From the NCBI GenBank assembly GCA_021300355.1, contig JAJTEF010000041.1, positions 1 to 55,371 on the forward strand: 55,371 nt of DNA, in the 5' to 3' direction. Numbering within the stretch: the first letter of the stretch is position 1; each line of letters begins with the position of its first letter. Shown here piece by piece: positions 18,382 through 27,398 of this stretch. The notes under the pieces are model-generated. The model made no database searches. It had not been told where the DNA came from and saw only the letters and a program-made list of their open reading frames with translations. Made by a program: the position numbers and the translations under genes. The DNA is from Sphingomonadaceae bacterium. GTDB taxonomy: Bacteria; Pseudomonadota; Alphaproteobacteria; Sphingomonadales; Sphingomonadaceae.

Positions 18382-21111
18382 ATGCTCGGCGGAATTGCCA
18401 AAGCCTTGTTTGGGTCGTCCAACGACCGTTACGTCAAATCGATCATGAAGATCGTCGACAAGATCAACGCGCTCGAAGACGAAATTTCGGTCATGGATGA
18501 CGAGCGGTTGAAGGGTCAGACCCAGATTTTCCGTGACCGCCTGACTGCCGGCGAAACGCTGGACGATATTTTGCCTGAGGCATTTGCGACGGTGCGCGAG
18601 GCGTCCAAGCGTGTCATGGGCATGCGCCATTTCGATGTGCAGATGGTCGGTGGCATCGTGCTCCATCGCGGCGAAATTGCCGAAATGCGCACCGGTGAAG
18701 GCAAGACGCTAACCGAGACTTTGGCGTGCTATTTGAACGCGATCGAAGGCAAGGGTGTGCATGTTGTAACCGTGAACGACTATCTTGCGCGCCGTGACGC
18801 CGAATGGATGAGCAAGATTTACGGCTTTCTTGGACTGACCACGGGTGTTGTTGTTCCGAACATTCCCGAACATGAACGCCGTGCCGCTTATGACTGCGAC
18901 ATCACCTACGCGACCAACAATGAACTTGGTTTCGACTATCTGCGCGACAACATGAAATATGAACGCGCACAAATGGTGCAGCGTCCATTTAACTTTGCGA
19001 TTGTCGACGAAGTGGACTCAATTCTGGTCGATGAAGCGCGGACACCGCTGATTATCTCGGGCCCAACCGATGATAAATCAGAATTATATATGCAGGTGCA
19101 TGCGGTTGTCCTTCAACTCGACGACGGCGATTACGAAAAAGACGAAAAGAGCCGCAACGTCACGTTGACCGAAGACGGCACGGAAAAGGCCGAGCGCTTG
19201 CTTGAGGGCGCAGGTTTGCTGACTGGCTCCAACCTGTATGATTATGAAAACACCTTGGTTGTGCACCATCTGGATCAGGCGCTCAAAGCCAATGTGATGT
19301 TCAAGCGCGACATTGATTATATTGTCAAAGAAGGCAAGGTCATCATCATCGACGAATTCACAGGTCGCATGATGGACGGACGTCGCTGGTCAAACGGCCT
19401 GCATCAGGCCGTCGAAGCCAAAGAAGACGTCGACATTGAGCCAGAGAACCAGACGCTCGCCACAATCACCTTCCAGAACTATTTCCGCATGTATCCCAAA
19501 TTGTCGGGCATGACCGGAACTGCGGCGACCGAAGCGGGTGAATTCCACGAAATTTACAAGCTTAACGTTGTGGAAATTCCCACCAACTTGCCCGTGCAGC
19601 GTATTGATGAAGACGACCAGTTCTACAAAAATACGCAGGACAAATTTGGGGCCATCGCCAAGACCATTCGCGAAGCAAATGAGCGGGGCCAGCCCGTTTT
19701 GGTTGGTACTGTTTCCATTGAGAAGTCCGAATTGCTTTCCGAGTTCCTGGAAAAGGAAAATGTGAAGCACAGCGTACTCAATGCGCGTTTCCACGAAAGC
19801 GAAGCGCGTATTGTGGCACAAGCCGGTCGTTTCGGCAGCGTAACCATTGCTACCAACATGGCTGGACGCGGCACCGATATTCAGCTGGGCGGGAACTTTG
19901 AATTCCGTTTGGAAGATGAATTGGGTGAAGTACCCGAAGGCCCGAAGCGCGATGCCGCAATTGAAGCATTGAAAGCCGAAATCGCTGCTGAAAAAGCCAA
20001 GGTCGTCGAAGCGGGCGGCTTGTTTGTTTTGGCGACAGAGCGGCATGAAAGCCGCCGTATCGATAACCAGCTGCGTGGCCGGTCAGGCCGTCAGGGTGAT
20101 CCCGGTCTCTCGCGCTTCTATCTTTCGCTCGACGATGATCTTCTGCGCATATTCGGTTCGGAAACATTGTTCTCGCGCATGATGAATTCCAGCCTTGAAG
20201 ACGGAGAGGCCATCGGCGGCAAGTGGCTTTCAAAAGCCATCGAAACCGCACAGCGCAAGGTTGAAGCGCGGAACTACGATATCCGCAAGCAGTTGGTGGA
20301 ATATGACGATGTCATGAACGACCAGCGCAAGGTTATTTACGACCAGCGCAGCGAAATTATGGATGCAGATTCCGTCGACGATATTGTAGACGATATGCTC
20401 AACGACACGGTCAACAATCTGGTTGGCGATCACTGCCCAGAAGGTACCTATCCCGAGCAATGGGATGTTGATGGGCTGAAACAGAAATGTGCGGAAGTTC
20501 TGGGCCTTGCTCCGGACATCGATAGCTGGTTGCAAGAAGACGGCCTTGAGCCCGAAATCATTGAAACCCGAATTGCCGACCTGGCGACAGCCCGGTTTAA
20601 GGCAAAGGGCGCTGATCTTGACCAAACTTTATGGCGTCAGGTGGAAAAGAGCATTTTGTTGCAAACGCTTGACCATCATTGGAAAGAACATTTGTCGACT
20701 TTGGATGCCCTGCGTCAGGTTATTTACTTGCGCGCTTATGCGCAGAAAAATCCGGTCAACGAATATAAGCAGGAAGCGTTTGGCCTGTTTGAACGCATGT
20801 TGGGTGCCATTCGGGAAGGCGTAACCAAGACAATCGCCACCAACGATTTCCGCGCAGAGGAAGAACTTGTTCCGCCTCAACTGCCTCAATTGCCGGATTT
20901 CCTGACGACACATATAGACCCGTTCACCGGTGAAGATGACAGCAATGACATCGACGCAGGCTCACTTGGGTTTGTCACGACGACGATTCCACGCCCAGCG
21001 ATCGCGTCGGGTTCAAACGACCCGTTTGCGGGCAACCCAGATTTGCGCCGTAACGACCCTTGCCCTTGCGGTTCCGGGCAAAAATATAAACACTGTCACG
21101 GCGCGTATTAA
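18382..21111 (+). CDS. secA: preprotein translocase ATPase SecA
   Basis: The motor drives unfolded preproteins through SecYEG. It starts at ATG 18382 ([17 protein letters not shown]) with AAGGA 8 bases upstream; the in-frame ATG at 18361 lacks a good site. The product has 909 residues. NBD1 has Walker A MRTGEGKT (about 99-106) and the [20 protein letters not shown] block. NBD2 carries [17 protein letters not shown] and [16 protein letters not shown]. The C-terminal zinc knuckle [16 protein letters not shown], used to bind SecB and phospholipid, is complete. Single gene with its own upstream region. Confidence 0.97.
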   Translation: MLGGIAKALFGSSNDRYVKSIMKIVDKINALEDEISVMDDERLKGQTQIFRDRLTAGETLDDILPEAFATVREASKRVMGMRHFDVQMVGGIVLHRGEIAEMRTGEGKTLTETLACYLNAIEGKGVHVVTVNDYLARRDAEWMSKIYGFLGLTTGVVVPNIPEHERRAAYDCDITYATNNELGFDYLRDNMKYERAQMVQRPFNFAIVDEVDSILVDEARTPLIISGPTDDKSELYMQVHAVVLQLDDGDYEKDEKSRNVTLTEDGTEKAERLLEGAGLLTGSNLYDYENTLVVHHLDQALKANVMFKRDIDYIVKEGKVIIIDEFTGRMMDGRRWSNGLHQAVEAKEDVDIEPENQTLATITFQNYFRMYPKLSGMTGTAATEAGEFHEIYKLNVVEIPTNLPVQRIDEDDQFYKNTQDKFGAIAKTIREANERGQPVLVGTVSIEKSELLSEFLEKENVKHSVLNARFHESEARIVAQAGRFGSVTIATNMAGRGTDIQLGGNFEFRLEDELGEVPEGPKRDAAIEALKAEIAAEKAKVVEAGGLFVLATERHESRRIDNQLRGRSGRQGDPGLSRFYLSLDDDLLRIFGSETLFSRMMNSSLEDGEAIGGKWLSKAIETAQRKVEARNYDIRKQLVEYDDVMNDQRKVIYDQRSEIMDADSVDDIVDDMLNDTVNNLVGDHCPEGTYPEQWDVDGLKQKCAEVLGLAPDIDSWLQEDGLEPEIIETRIADLATARFKAKGADLDQTLWRQVEKSILLQTLDHHWKEHLSTLDALRQVIYLRAYAQKNPVNEYKQEAFGLFERMLGAIREGVTKTIATNDFRAEEELVPPQLPQLPDFLTTHIDPFTGEDDSNDIDAGSLGFVTTTIPRPAIASGSNDPFAGNPDLRRNDPCPCGSGQKYKHCHGAY

Positions 21112-21135
21112 AGGCATTGAACGGGGAGGGCGGGG

Positions 21136-21882
21136 ATGATCTGGTTGACTGGACTCTTCGCTCTCGTCGCTTTTGTGTACGCCTCGGTCGGCTTTGGCGG
21201 GGGGTCCACCTATACGGCGCTGCTGGCGCTGTGGAGCGTTGACTATCGGCTAATCCCGGTCATCGCCTTATTATGCAATATCATTGTGGTGACAGGCGGC
21301 AGCATGCGCATCATACGCGCCGGGCTGGTGTCTTGGCCGCAAGTCATGCCATTGTTACTGGTATCCGCGCCTCTCGCGTTTCTGGGCGGGCTTGTGCCGC
21401 TGAAGCAATGGATTTTCCTCACGATATTGGGCGGGGCATTACTTGCCGCTGCTATTGCCCTGCTGCTTCAGCCTGAAAAGCTCTCGGCGCGCACGTTGCC
21501 CAAGCCATTGCTTCTGGCAATTTCTGGCGGCGTTGGCTTGCTGGCTGGTCTATCCGGGATTGGCGGCGGCATATTCATGGCGCCGATATTGCACCTTATC
21601 CGCTGGGCGGAGGCGCGGCGCATCGCCGCCTTTGCTTCGCTCTATATCCTGATCAATTCAGCCGCAGGGCTGGTAGGGCAAGTCATAAAGGCAGGGGCAC
21701 AGTCACTTGCTGCGCCTGCGATGGAATATGGCCTTTTGCTCTCTGCCGTGCTGGTCGGCGGGCAGATCGGAAGCATATTCGGAATGCGCTATTTGTCGCC
21801 GCGGCTTCTGCGCACATTTACCGCGATATTGGTCGGCTACGCTGCGCTGCGGCTGCTTTGGCAGGCGCAGGCGCTTTCGTAA
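21136..21882 (+). CDS. TauE/SafE (TSUP) family membrane permease
   Basis: The 248-residue membrane protein has about eight hydrophobic segments in the two-repeat TSUP layout. The repeat motif is clear in both halves: YASVGFGGGSTYTALL (about 14-29) and LAGLSGIGGGIFMAPIL (about 135-151). The family exports sulfite, sulfoacetate or other organosulfur anions, or imports them; the substrate here is unknown. It starts 24 bp after secA with GGGGAGGG before the ATG, so may share its transcript. Confidence 0.88.
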   Translation: MIWLTGLFALVAFVYASVGFGGGSTYTALLALWSVDYRLIPVIALLCNIIVVTGGSMRIIRAGLVSWPQVMPLLLVSAPLAFLGGLVPLKQWIFLTILGGALLAAAIALLLQPEKLSARTLPKPLLLAISGGVGLLAGLSGIGGGIFMAPILHLIRWAEARRIAAFASLYILINSAAGLVGQVIKAGAQSLAAPAMEYGLLLSAVLVGGQIGSIFGMRYLSPRLLRTFTAILVGYAALRLLWQAQALS

Positions 21883-21955
21883 TATAATGAGCAGGCGGAG
21901 CTACCGAATAATGTCAGCAGCTTTGGCACAGCCCCGCCTTCAACCGCGAAGAGTA

Positions 21956-23101
21956 TCAGGCAAGAACCAGCATATTTTTATCGCGCATGATCCGCTTCGC
22001 AAGACTGAGTTCCATCGCTTCCTGGCCCCCGACATGTTCAATGAGGGCACTCAGCCGTTCACCTGGTTCGCCTGCGCTGCTCGCCGCCAGATCTTGTGCT
22101 CTGGCGAACAGCCAGAGCATATGTGGCGCGCTGCCCCGCTTCATTGTCACGCCGCGCCAAGGATATTCCACTTTCCCGACATTGGGATGAATTTGTGGTT
22201 CTCCCGATTTCGAGACCACATCGCCAGCGTTCTTGTGCGCCGCCCATGCATTGAAGCAGTCGGCATCGGCTTTCAATCCGGGCGTCCAGTCGGCAAAGAC
22301 AATTTTGAGCACGGCGATGAGCGTTTCGGGAACCGTATCCTGGCCGCAATAGTCCTCACCATAGCCCGGATATTCGCCGTCGCTGATTGGCACGGAGTTC
22401 ATCCGTTCCGTCCAACGGAACAGGTTGGGCGCCTTTGTCTTCATCAGCATGGCTGGAACAGGATCGCGGCCGAGATGCGCGAACAAGGGCGCCATCATGC
22501 CAAAGTCCCCGCGGCACGGCCTTCCGCCCAGCAAATAAGGATGATGCTGAAAATGGTTATCCAGCGCATCGATGAGCGCCAGATAGGAATCTTCCATGGC
22601 AGCGACGACCTCTGGAAAGACACCAAGATTGGGTAAGAAACCGGCAAAAAATTCCATCGTCCGTGCTGCAGATTCGCGCCGTGCGGAGCGATCAGTTCCC
22701 GCGACCATTGCGCGCCCGAATTCTGCACGCAAAAATGTCTCCTGTTCATCGCGGTAGGACCAGCGGTAGTGCATCGCCAGCGGCAGCAGATATTCCGAAC
22801 CAAAGGCATCAAAAATCAACGACACCCACTGTTGCACTGGCGATTGTGGCTCGAGCAGGGGTTCGGCATGGCGCTGCTCCAGAAAGTCTATGATATCGCC
22901 ACTGTCCTGGATAATCTCGCCATTGTCCGTTTCGAGCACGGGTACAACAAAATGACCGACCGCAGGCAGTATCCTACTGGCAAACTCGGGATCGGACGGA
23001 TACCGCTCGCGAAAAGGCAGGCCCTTCTTGATGAGATAGGATCGCGCCTTGCCCGTATAGAGAGAATGGGCTGAGCCCCATAATGTGTATGTCATGCTCA
23101 A
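21956..23101 (-). CDS. GST-like protein with a long C-terminal domain
   Basis: The N-terminus has a glutathione S-transferase thioredoxin fold: LWGSAHSLYTGKARSYLIKKGLPFRERYP (residues 7-35), VPVLETDNGEIIQDSGDIIDFLEQRH (about 53-78). A helical GST-C domain follows with a family-like LLGGRPCRGDFGMMAPLFAHL (about 190-211). At 381 residues it is about 150 longer than usual GSTs, and the last ~130 residues match no motif I know. Activity may be conjugation or lyase-like; unknown. It converges with the TSUP gene. Its start lies 128 bp from the island's left boundary, and it looks like core genome. Confidence 0.8.
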   Translation of the reverse strand: MSMTYTLWGSAHSLYTGKARSYLIKKGLPFRERYPSDPEFASRILPAVGHFVVPVLETDNGEIIQDSGDIIDFLEQRHAEPLLEPQSPVQQWVSLIFDAFGSEYLLPLAMHYRWSYRDEQETFLRAEFGRAMVAGTDRSARRESAARTMEFFAGFLPNLGVFPEVVAAMEDSYLALIDALDNHFQHHPYLLGGRPCRGDFGMMAPLFAHLGRDPVPAMLMKTKAPNLFRWTERMNSVPISDGEYPGYGEDYCGQDTVPETLIAVLKIVFADWTPGLKADADCFNAWAAHKNAGDVVSKSGEPQIHPNVGKVEYPWRGVTMKRGSAPHMLWLFARAQDLAASSAGEPGERLSALIEHVGGQEAMELSLAKRIMRDKNMLVLA

Positions 23102-23192
23102 ACCCTAACCGATGAACGTGTAGCGTTCAACACGCCAGATTAAATGGCTTGGCCGAAAGTGTATCGAAAATGGGTGCGCGCCAAAGGATTTT

Positions 23193-23229
23193 GAATAACA
23201 TATAAATTATTCATTGCCGTCACAGGCAA
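23193..23229. repeat. decayed copy of the island's right-end arm, outside attL
   Basis: These 37 bases match 37097-37133, just inside the right boundary, at 28 of 37 positions and with the same spacing to the 20-bp core. Both copies centre on an AT-rich inverted repeat (GAATAA...TTATTC). A related 11-mer (AGTGTATCGAA) lies at 23158-23168. Confidence 0.6.
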
Positions 23230-23249
23230 AAATGGCTCCCCGGGAGGGA
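23230..23249. repeat. attL: displaced tRNA-Asn 3' end
   Basis: AAATGGCTCCCCGGGAGGGA is identical to 37134-37153. It contains the CCA-end and T-stem part of the tRNA but no tRNA body, as expected for the distal attachment site. The rest of 23102-23426 holds no gene: only the decayed arm and the 11-bp repeats. Confidence 0.92.
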
Positions 23250-23364
23250 CCAATAGTTCGTTCTAAATCAATACTTTATGAATATTATAAATACAATAAA
23301 TCAATGTGTTATATATCCAGCTGTAGATGGTTGTATCCTTGTGACTTCCAGAAGCGAATGAAAT

Positions 23365-23397
23365 AGTGTATCCCAAGTGTATCCCAAGTGTATCCCA
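23365..23397 (+). repeat. three perfect tandem 11-bp repeats, candidate integrase arm sites
   Basis: The unit AGTGTATCCCA is repeated three times without spacer, giving one unit per helical turn, between attL and the integrase start. Two imperfect tandem units occur near attR (37062-37083). Short TGTATCCC-type repeats before P4-like integrase genes commonly act as arm-type sites; that role is inferred here. Confidence 0.75.
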
Positions 23398-23426
23398 CGG
23401 AATCTTCCTCGGGCAGGGGTTACACT

Positions 23427-24677
23427 ATGGCGCTAATGACAGACTTGGCTATTCGGAATTGGAAACCGACGAAGCCACGAGAAACAAAACCATGCGGTGG
23501 ACGGGATGGCCTTTACATCCGAGCCAACTCTACTGGCGGCAAAGTATTCTACTGGCGCAAAACGTCATTCTATCGATTGGGCGACTATCCTGAGCTAACG
23601 CTGACCAAGGCCCGCGCAATGGTTGCTGTGTGCAATGATCGAGCGCAGGCAGGCATAGCAGCGGAGACCATTGTTGCAGCCCTAAGAGGTGCCACTTCTG
23701 TTGCAGATTTAGCTGATGCCAATCAAGAAACGATCGAGGCGTTACCCAAGTCGCGCTTGCGAACCAAAGCTGCCGACACTGGAAAGCCAACCTTCGATCG
23801 TGCATTCTTCGAGTTCTACGAGGCTTACGCGAAATCAAATCGCCAAGCTGGTCCCAGTCGTAAACAGCCACTCAGCTTGCATCGCGATCATGTCCCTCAG
23901 ACACTAAAGCTCATGGCGATGGATGAGATCAAGCGATCGGACATTTTCCCTTGGATGCTAAAGTTGCTCAAGGAGAAGCACGAGACGGCTCGCAGGTTGC
24001 GCAATCAGTTGGAACGCGTGTTCGAGTTTGCGATCAACAATGGGTATTGCGATGCGAACCCAGTGCCCAGTAGGCGGGCTTTTGAAATTAAAAAGCCGAA
24101 GGCAAATGCACACGGTACCCTCGATTATACAAGGCTACCGGATCTATGGGCTTGGATTGATACGCGTGATTTCTTGCCACAAACGGGCACCGCAATAAGG
24201 TTGCTGATGCTGTCTGCCCATCGTGTGAGGGTCGTACTTGCTGCGCGTTGGGAGCATTTCGACTTTGAAGCAGGCACTTGGACTGTTCCTGCTAAGACGG
24301 ACAATGAAACGGCGGGCTTAATGAAGTCAGGCAGGGCGCATACGATCACTTTACCAAGACCGTTTTTGGATGAGCTACGGGCAATGAAGGTCGATGAGCA
24401 TTTGCTTTTTCCCTCTACGTCCGGCCGTGGACATCTGACGGAGAATGCCCTGCTAAAAGCACTAAAGACCTATGACGAGAGCATCACTGCCCATGGATTT
24501 CGTAATACGTTCAAGACTTAGGCGCGTTCTGTAGGCGTCGCTGACTGGATTGCTGATGCTTATGTGGACCATAGCCTGAAGGGACTTGATGCATCATACC
24601 GCCGCGAAGATCCTGCACGTGTTATCGCTGAATGTGCACAGGTTACTGAGAGGTTATACAAATATGTCTGCGGGTAA
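23427..24677 (+). pseudogene. P4-type tyrosine integrase, inactivated by a TAG
   Basis: The coding frame encodes a phage-P4-like integrase: an N-terminal DUF4102-like arm-binding domain (MTDLAIRNWKPTKPRETKPC... LTLTKARAMV), then the catalytic domain. Catalytic residues are in SAHRVRVVLAARW, HGFR (codons 356-359), DHSL (His codon 382) and ASYRRED (Tyr codon 391). Codon 365 is TAG where the family has Trp (HGFRxTFxTWA), so translation stops before the last His and the nucleophilic Tyr. Beyond it the frame continues cleanly to TAA at 24675. One G-to-A change explains the loss. I start at ATG 23427 with CAGGGG upstream; GTG 23388 also opens the frame. Confidence 0.9.
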
Positions 24678-24873
24678 CGACAATCTAACCCCTGACGGTC
24701 CCAATCACGCAGCCGCCCTTAGTCTGCTGAACGATCTTATGTTAGTTCTGGATAATGCGGCCAAGCAAGGGATCGAACGATATTGCTCTGAAGGTGAGCC
24801 GGTATATGACTTTGCTTACTGGTCTTCAGAATGTGCGCGGGTAATCGGGATGAGGAAGATTGGCGATGATTAG
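24664..24873 (+). CDS. small hypothetical island protein
   Basis: A 69-residue acidic ORF starts at ATG 24664 (AGAGG about 10 bases upstream), overlapping the last codons of the integrase frame. Sequence includes LSLLNDLMLVLDNAAKQGIERYCSEG and FAYWSSECARVIGMRKIGDD. It has no signal peptide or membrane segment and no family I recognise. Its end overlaps the next gene by 8 bp, which suggests translational coupling. Confidence 0.5.
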   Translation: MSAGNDNLTPDGPNHAAALSLLNDLMLVLDNAAKQGIERYCSEGEPVYDFAYWSSECARVIGMRKIGDD

Positions 24874-25420
24874 CAACGAAGATGTCGCCACGATTACTGA
24901 CTGCGCCAATCGAAAGGATCGTAAGGGCTTAGTCGATTGGGTACGTTCAAAGCGCGATACAGTTTGGATCCTCGACGCTAATAAAGAAGTGACGCTGTCA
25001 CGCTTGACTGATGTCAATTCAGGTGCCCGATCAACCGAGTGGTTGGATTTTGAGCAGCCGTATACAGTCGAGGCCTTTCGGGAGTGGCTCGTTGGAATGC
25101 TTCAGGAGGGTAGGGCGTCGGAATTCAGTCCTTTCCTCCAATCGAAGGCTGCGGAACTGCTCTTGGGTAACCTTGATATTCCTACCAAGCAGGGGCGCCG
25201 TAAGGTCGTGTCCACACCCAAGAACACGTTGCTGGCTCTAGCTTGTGTCGACGAGATTATGAGAGCTGGTATTCCGCAAAAGCATGCTGCTGAAAATGAT
25301 GTTAAAGAATATTTCACAGCTGTCAGCATCGTTGCATCGGGACTGCAGGTTAGCCCTGGCTCAGTCCGTGCTTGGCTTAACGCACGCAATAAGTTCGAAA
25401 AAATCGTGTCTAAAAAATAA
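24866..25420 (+). CDS. hypothetical island protein
   Basis: A 184-residue soluble protein, slightly basic at the C-terminus. The ATG at 24866 has GAGGAAG 9-15 bases upstream; a TTG at 24860 is the alternative. The N-terminal part (ISNEDVATITDCANRKDRKGLVDW) looks helical. The C-terminal SIVASGLQVSPGSVRAWLNARNKFEKIV has the look of a helix-turn-helix but lacks a diagnostic pattern. It lies between the integrase and AlpA, where elements often keep recombination or copy-control factors. No function is assigned. Confidence 0.6.
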   Translation: MISNEDVATITDCANRKDRKGLVDWVRSKRDTVWILDANKEVTLSRLTDVNSGARSTEWLDFEQPYTVEAFREWLVGMLQEGRASEFSPFLQSKAAELLLGNLDIPTKQGRRKVVSTPKNTLLALACVDEIMRAGIPQKHAAENDVKEYFTAVSIVASGLQVSPGSVRAWLNARNKFEKIVSKK

Positions 25421-25497
25421 CTCGATTTAATGGCTGTGACCGAAAAAATTATTAGTCCTAATCAGACGGCTGTCTTTAAAACCGAAAGGAGACAGTC

Positions 25498-25686
25498 ATG
25501 AACACCGAGTACCTTCTCACCATCGGTGATGCCGCAGATCGGCTTCGCGTGCACAGAAGTTATGTGTATAAATTAATCTATGCAGGCGTTCTACCTCAAC
25601 CAATAAAGTTGGGTCGTGCTGCTCGCTTCAAGGCAAGCGAGTTGGATGAGGCCATATGCGCTCTTTCAACAGAACACGCTCAATAA
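25498..25686 (+). CDS. AlpA-type helix-turn-helix regulator / excisionase
   Basis: The 62 residues fit the HTH_17 (MerR-like) family: LLTIGDAADRLRVHRSYVYKLIYAGVLPQPIKLGRAARFKASELDEAI, with the turn at RVHRSY and the wing at KLGRAARFKASEL. Such proteins on P4-like islands switch on the integrase or act as directionality factor. The ribosome site AAGGAG (25486-25491) overlaps one arm of a possible hairpin (CTGTCT 25470-25475 with AGACAG 25490-25495), which could damp translation. Function by family; target unknown. Confidence 0.85.
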   Translation: MNTEYLLTIGDAADRLRVHRSYVYKLIYAGVLPQPIKLGRAARFKASELDEAICALSTEHAQ

Positions 25687-25691
25687 CAAAA

Positions 25692-25717
25692 ACCCGCACT
25701 GGATTAGCAGCGCGGGT
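25692..25717 (-). terminator. hairpin after the AlpA gene, terminator-like on the minus strand
   Basis: ACCCGC pairs with GCGGGT, and after one mismatch CTG pairs with CAG around a GATTAG loop. Read leftward it ends in TTTTTGTT, as an intrinsic terminator would. Rightward there is no T run, so its effect on alpA transcription is uncertain. Confidence 0.5.
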
Positions 25718-25784
25718 CGAAGATGCTTGGTAGCCTCTTCTGTATACTGCGGCTGGCTGCCTGGTGCAAGACTAAGGCACTAAA

Positions 25785-26051
25785 ATGACATATCAATTGT
25801 AACGATTTACCCCTGAATGCCAGAAGAAATTACGACTGATTGAACTTAAAGGGTTAGCGTCGCAGCTAAGTAAATCGACAGACTGCGAAGATGCTTTTCA
25901 GCTTGCAGAATTTTGCCATTCCTACGCGGACAATTTCATGCGTTCGCCTGTCCCGAAAGACGTTCTGGCTAATGTTGGCAGCGCCTGTGCCGCTTTGATG
26001 GTGGCCGCAATGTTTATGGAGACCATCAACGATAAAGGGTTGATGTCATGA
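25785..26051 (+). pseudogene. small ORF interrupted at codon 6, coupled to the AAA ATPase
   Basis: ATG 25785 begins MTYQL then TAA. The same frame stays open for 82 further codons (RFTPECQKKLRLIELKGL...) and ends in TGA overlapping the ATPase start as ATGA. The continued frame and coupled end suggest a real small gene with an early nonsense change. Translation could also begin inside, for example at ATG 25938. The product (FCHSYADNFMRSPVPKDVLANVGSACAALMVAAMFMETI) matches no family I know. Confidence 0.5.
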
Positions 26052-27049
26052 CAAATGAACCATGGGATGATATCCCTCTTATATCCAACAAAAGCGCGTT
26101 CCAATTCACCCGCGTGGGCGATTTGAAATACCGTAAGCCAGCATGGGTGATTGATGGCTTGGTTGAAACGGAGACGCTGGGTTTGCTCTTTGGCGAACCG
26201 GGATGCGGCAAATCATTCCTTGCTGTCGATATGGCGTTGTGCGTCGCCACAGGCACCACTTTTCATGAGAAGCCGGTAAAGCAGGGCGCTGTGTTCTATA
26301 TCGCTGGCGAAGGCTTTAACGGCCTTACAAGGCGCTTTAGGGCGTGGGCTAAGCATCAAAATGTGGATATTGACGGGGCCGCGCTCTTTGTGTCCAAGAA
26401 GGCGGCGCAGTTTCTTGACACTGCCGGTGCTGCGGCTGTCACTAAGGCCGTTCAGACATTAGCTACTGAACATGGCATACCGGCGATGATATTTATCGAC
26501 ACCATCGCCCGAAACTTTGGCGCAGGCGATGAGAACAGCACCAGTGAAATGGGAAAATTCATTGTCGCAATGGACGCACTTAAGGCTGAATTTCCTGGCT
26601 GTTCAGTATTTCTGGTCCACCACACTGGCCACAGTGAGAAGCAACGGGCGAGAGGCTCTATTGCACTAAAAGGTGCGTTCGACGCCGAGTATCGGTTGGA
26701 TAAGTTAGGAGACACCATCACGCTTTTGAACACGAAGATGAAAGACGGCGAACCGCCAGCCGCAATTGCCTTCAACTTAGAAAGCATCGATCTGGACGAC
26801 GGAAGTTCAAGCGCGGTGCTTGTTGAAACTGAGTTGCGATCCAACACCAAGACGCTGTCAGCAGATCAGAAGCTGGCAATGAACGCCTTCTGCGAAGCCG
26901 CTCATAAATCGTGGGATGGCGAAGGTGAGTTTGATGGACTGAGTTTAGAACCTTGGCGAAAAATCTTCTACGACCAGCATAGGGGCGAAAAAAAAAGAGA
27001 AAGGCTTTCAATCGCTGCACAAAGGCGTTGGTTGAGTGCGGACAGTTGA
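26048..27049 (+). CDS. RepA-like AAA ATPase (AAA_25), with a frameshift near its end
   Basis: A RecA-fold hexameric helicase or ATPase typical of plasmids and integrated elements. Walker A is GEPGCGKS (residues 49-56), Walker B sits in AMIFIDTIARNFGAG, and sensor-like VFLVHHTGHSEKQRARGSIALKGAFDAEY follows. The zero frame stops at 27047-27049 just after an A9 run (26988-26996). A -1 shift there gives KKKRKAFNRCTKALVECGQLTFKDGIYRPTD and ends at 27171, which looks like the true C-terminus. Thus it is an indel, a transcriptional slippage site or a sequencing error. It probably helps element replication or maintenance. Confidence 0.83.
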   Translation: MTNEPWDDIPLISNKSAFQFTRVGDLKYRKPAWVIDGLVETETLGLLFGEPGCGKSFLAVDMALCVATGTTFHEKPVKQGAVFYIAGEGFNGLTRRFRAWAKHQNVDIDGAALFVSKKAAQFLDTAGAAAVTKAVQTLATEHGIPAMIFIDTIARNFGAGDENSTSEMGKFIVAMDALKAEFPGCSVFLVHHTGHSEKQRARGSIALKGAFDAEYRLDKLGDTITLLNTKMKDGEPPAAIAFNLESIDLDDGSSSAVLVETELRSNTKTLSADQKLAMNAFCEAAHKSWDGEGEFDGLSLEPWRKIFYDQHRGEKKRERLSIAAQRRWLSADS

Positions 27050-27129
27050 CTTTTAAGGATGGCATTTATCGCCCAACTGATATGACCAATCTCCTCGCTA
27101 CTATCCATCAGCACAACAAACTTAGCCAA

Positions 27130-27237
27130 CGGGACATGCGGGACGAAGCGGGACATTGTCCGGATATGTGACGGTGCAGAGGTTGGGATAGGCGGGACGG
27201 ACGGGACACACTCCTAAAGGAGTGTCCCATGTCCCGC
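27130..27237. repeat. CGGGAC repeats and a nested hairpin
   Basis: CGGGAC occurs five times here (three in the frameshifted ATPase tail, two after it), with GTCCC in inverse orientation to the right. The right part folds: GCGGGAC (27192-27198) with GTCCCGC (27231-27237), enclosing GGGACACACTCC / GGAGTGTCCC with a TAAA loop. No T run follows, so this is not a plain terminator. Iteron-like or regulatory use is a guess. Confidence 0.45.
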
Positions 27238-27307
27238 TCCACTGGGGTTATTACACGTGCGCAATTGAGATGGTAGACGTCGCCTGTCAAAATAATCGAA
27301 AGTGACA

Positions 27308-27328
27308 AAACGACAATGAAACACCTTT
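27308..27328 (+). repeat. 21-bp leader repeated before the YHYH gene
   Basis: These 21 bases recur at 29053-29073 with one mismatch, G to A. Here the copy holds an ATG (27316) opening a 21-codon peptide beginning MKHLFDLVVVF. In the second copy the same ATG is ATA, before a peptide beginning KHLWIAALLL. The two appear to share an origin for the start of a secreted peptide. Confidence 0.5.
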
Positions 27329-27398
27329 TTGATTTAGTTGTAGTTTTCACTCTGCATTGTAAAAAAGAACACGATTTTTAAAAAAAAGGGGCTAGGTT

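Noticed and set aside
19390-20046. 218-codon minus-strand frame opposite secA
   Set aside because: Antisense shadow of a highly conserved gene.
21883-21955. Terminator between the TSUP and GST genes
   Set aside because: Short GC-rich inverted matches exist but give no convincing stem with a T run.
23365-23397. CRISPR or VNTR reading of the 11-bp repeats
   Set aside because: Units are too short and without spacers; position beside attL and the integrase fits arm sites better.
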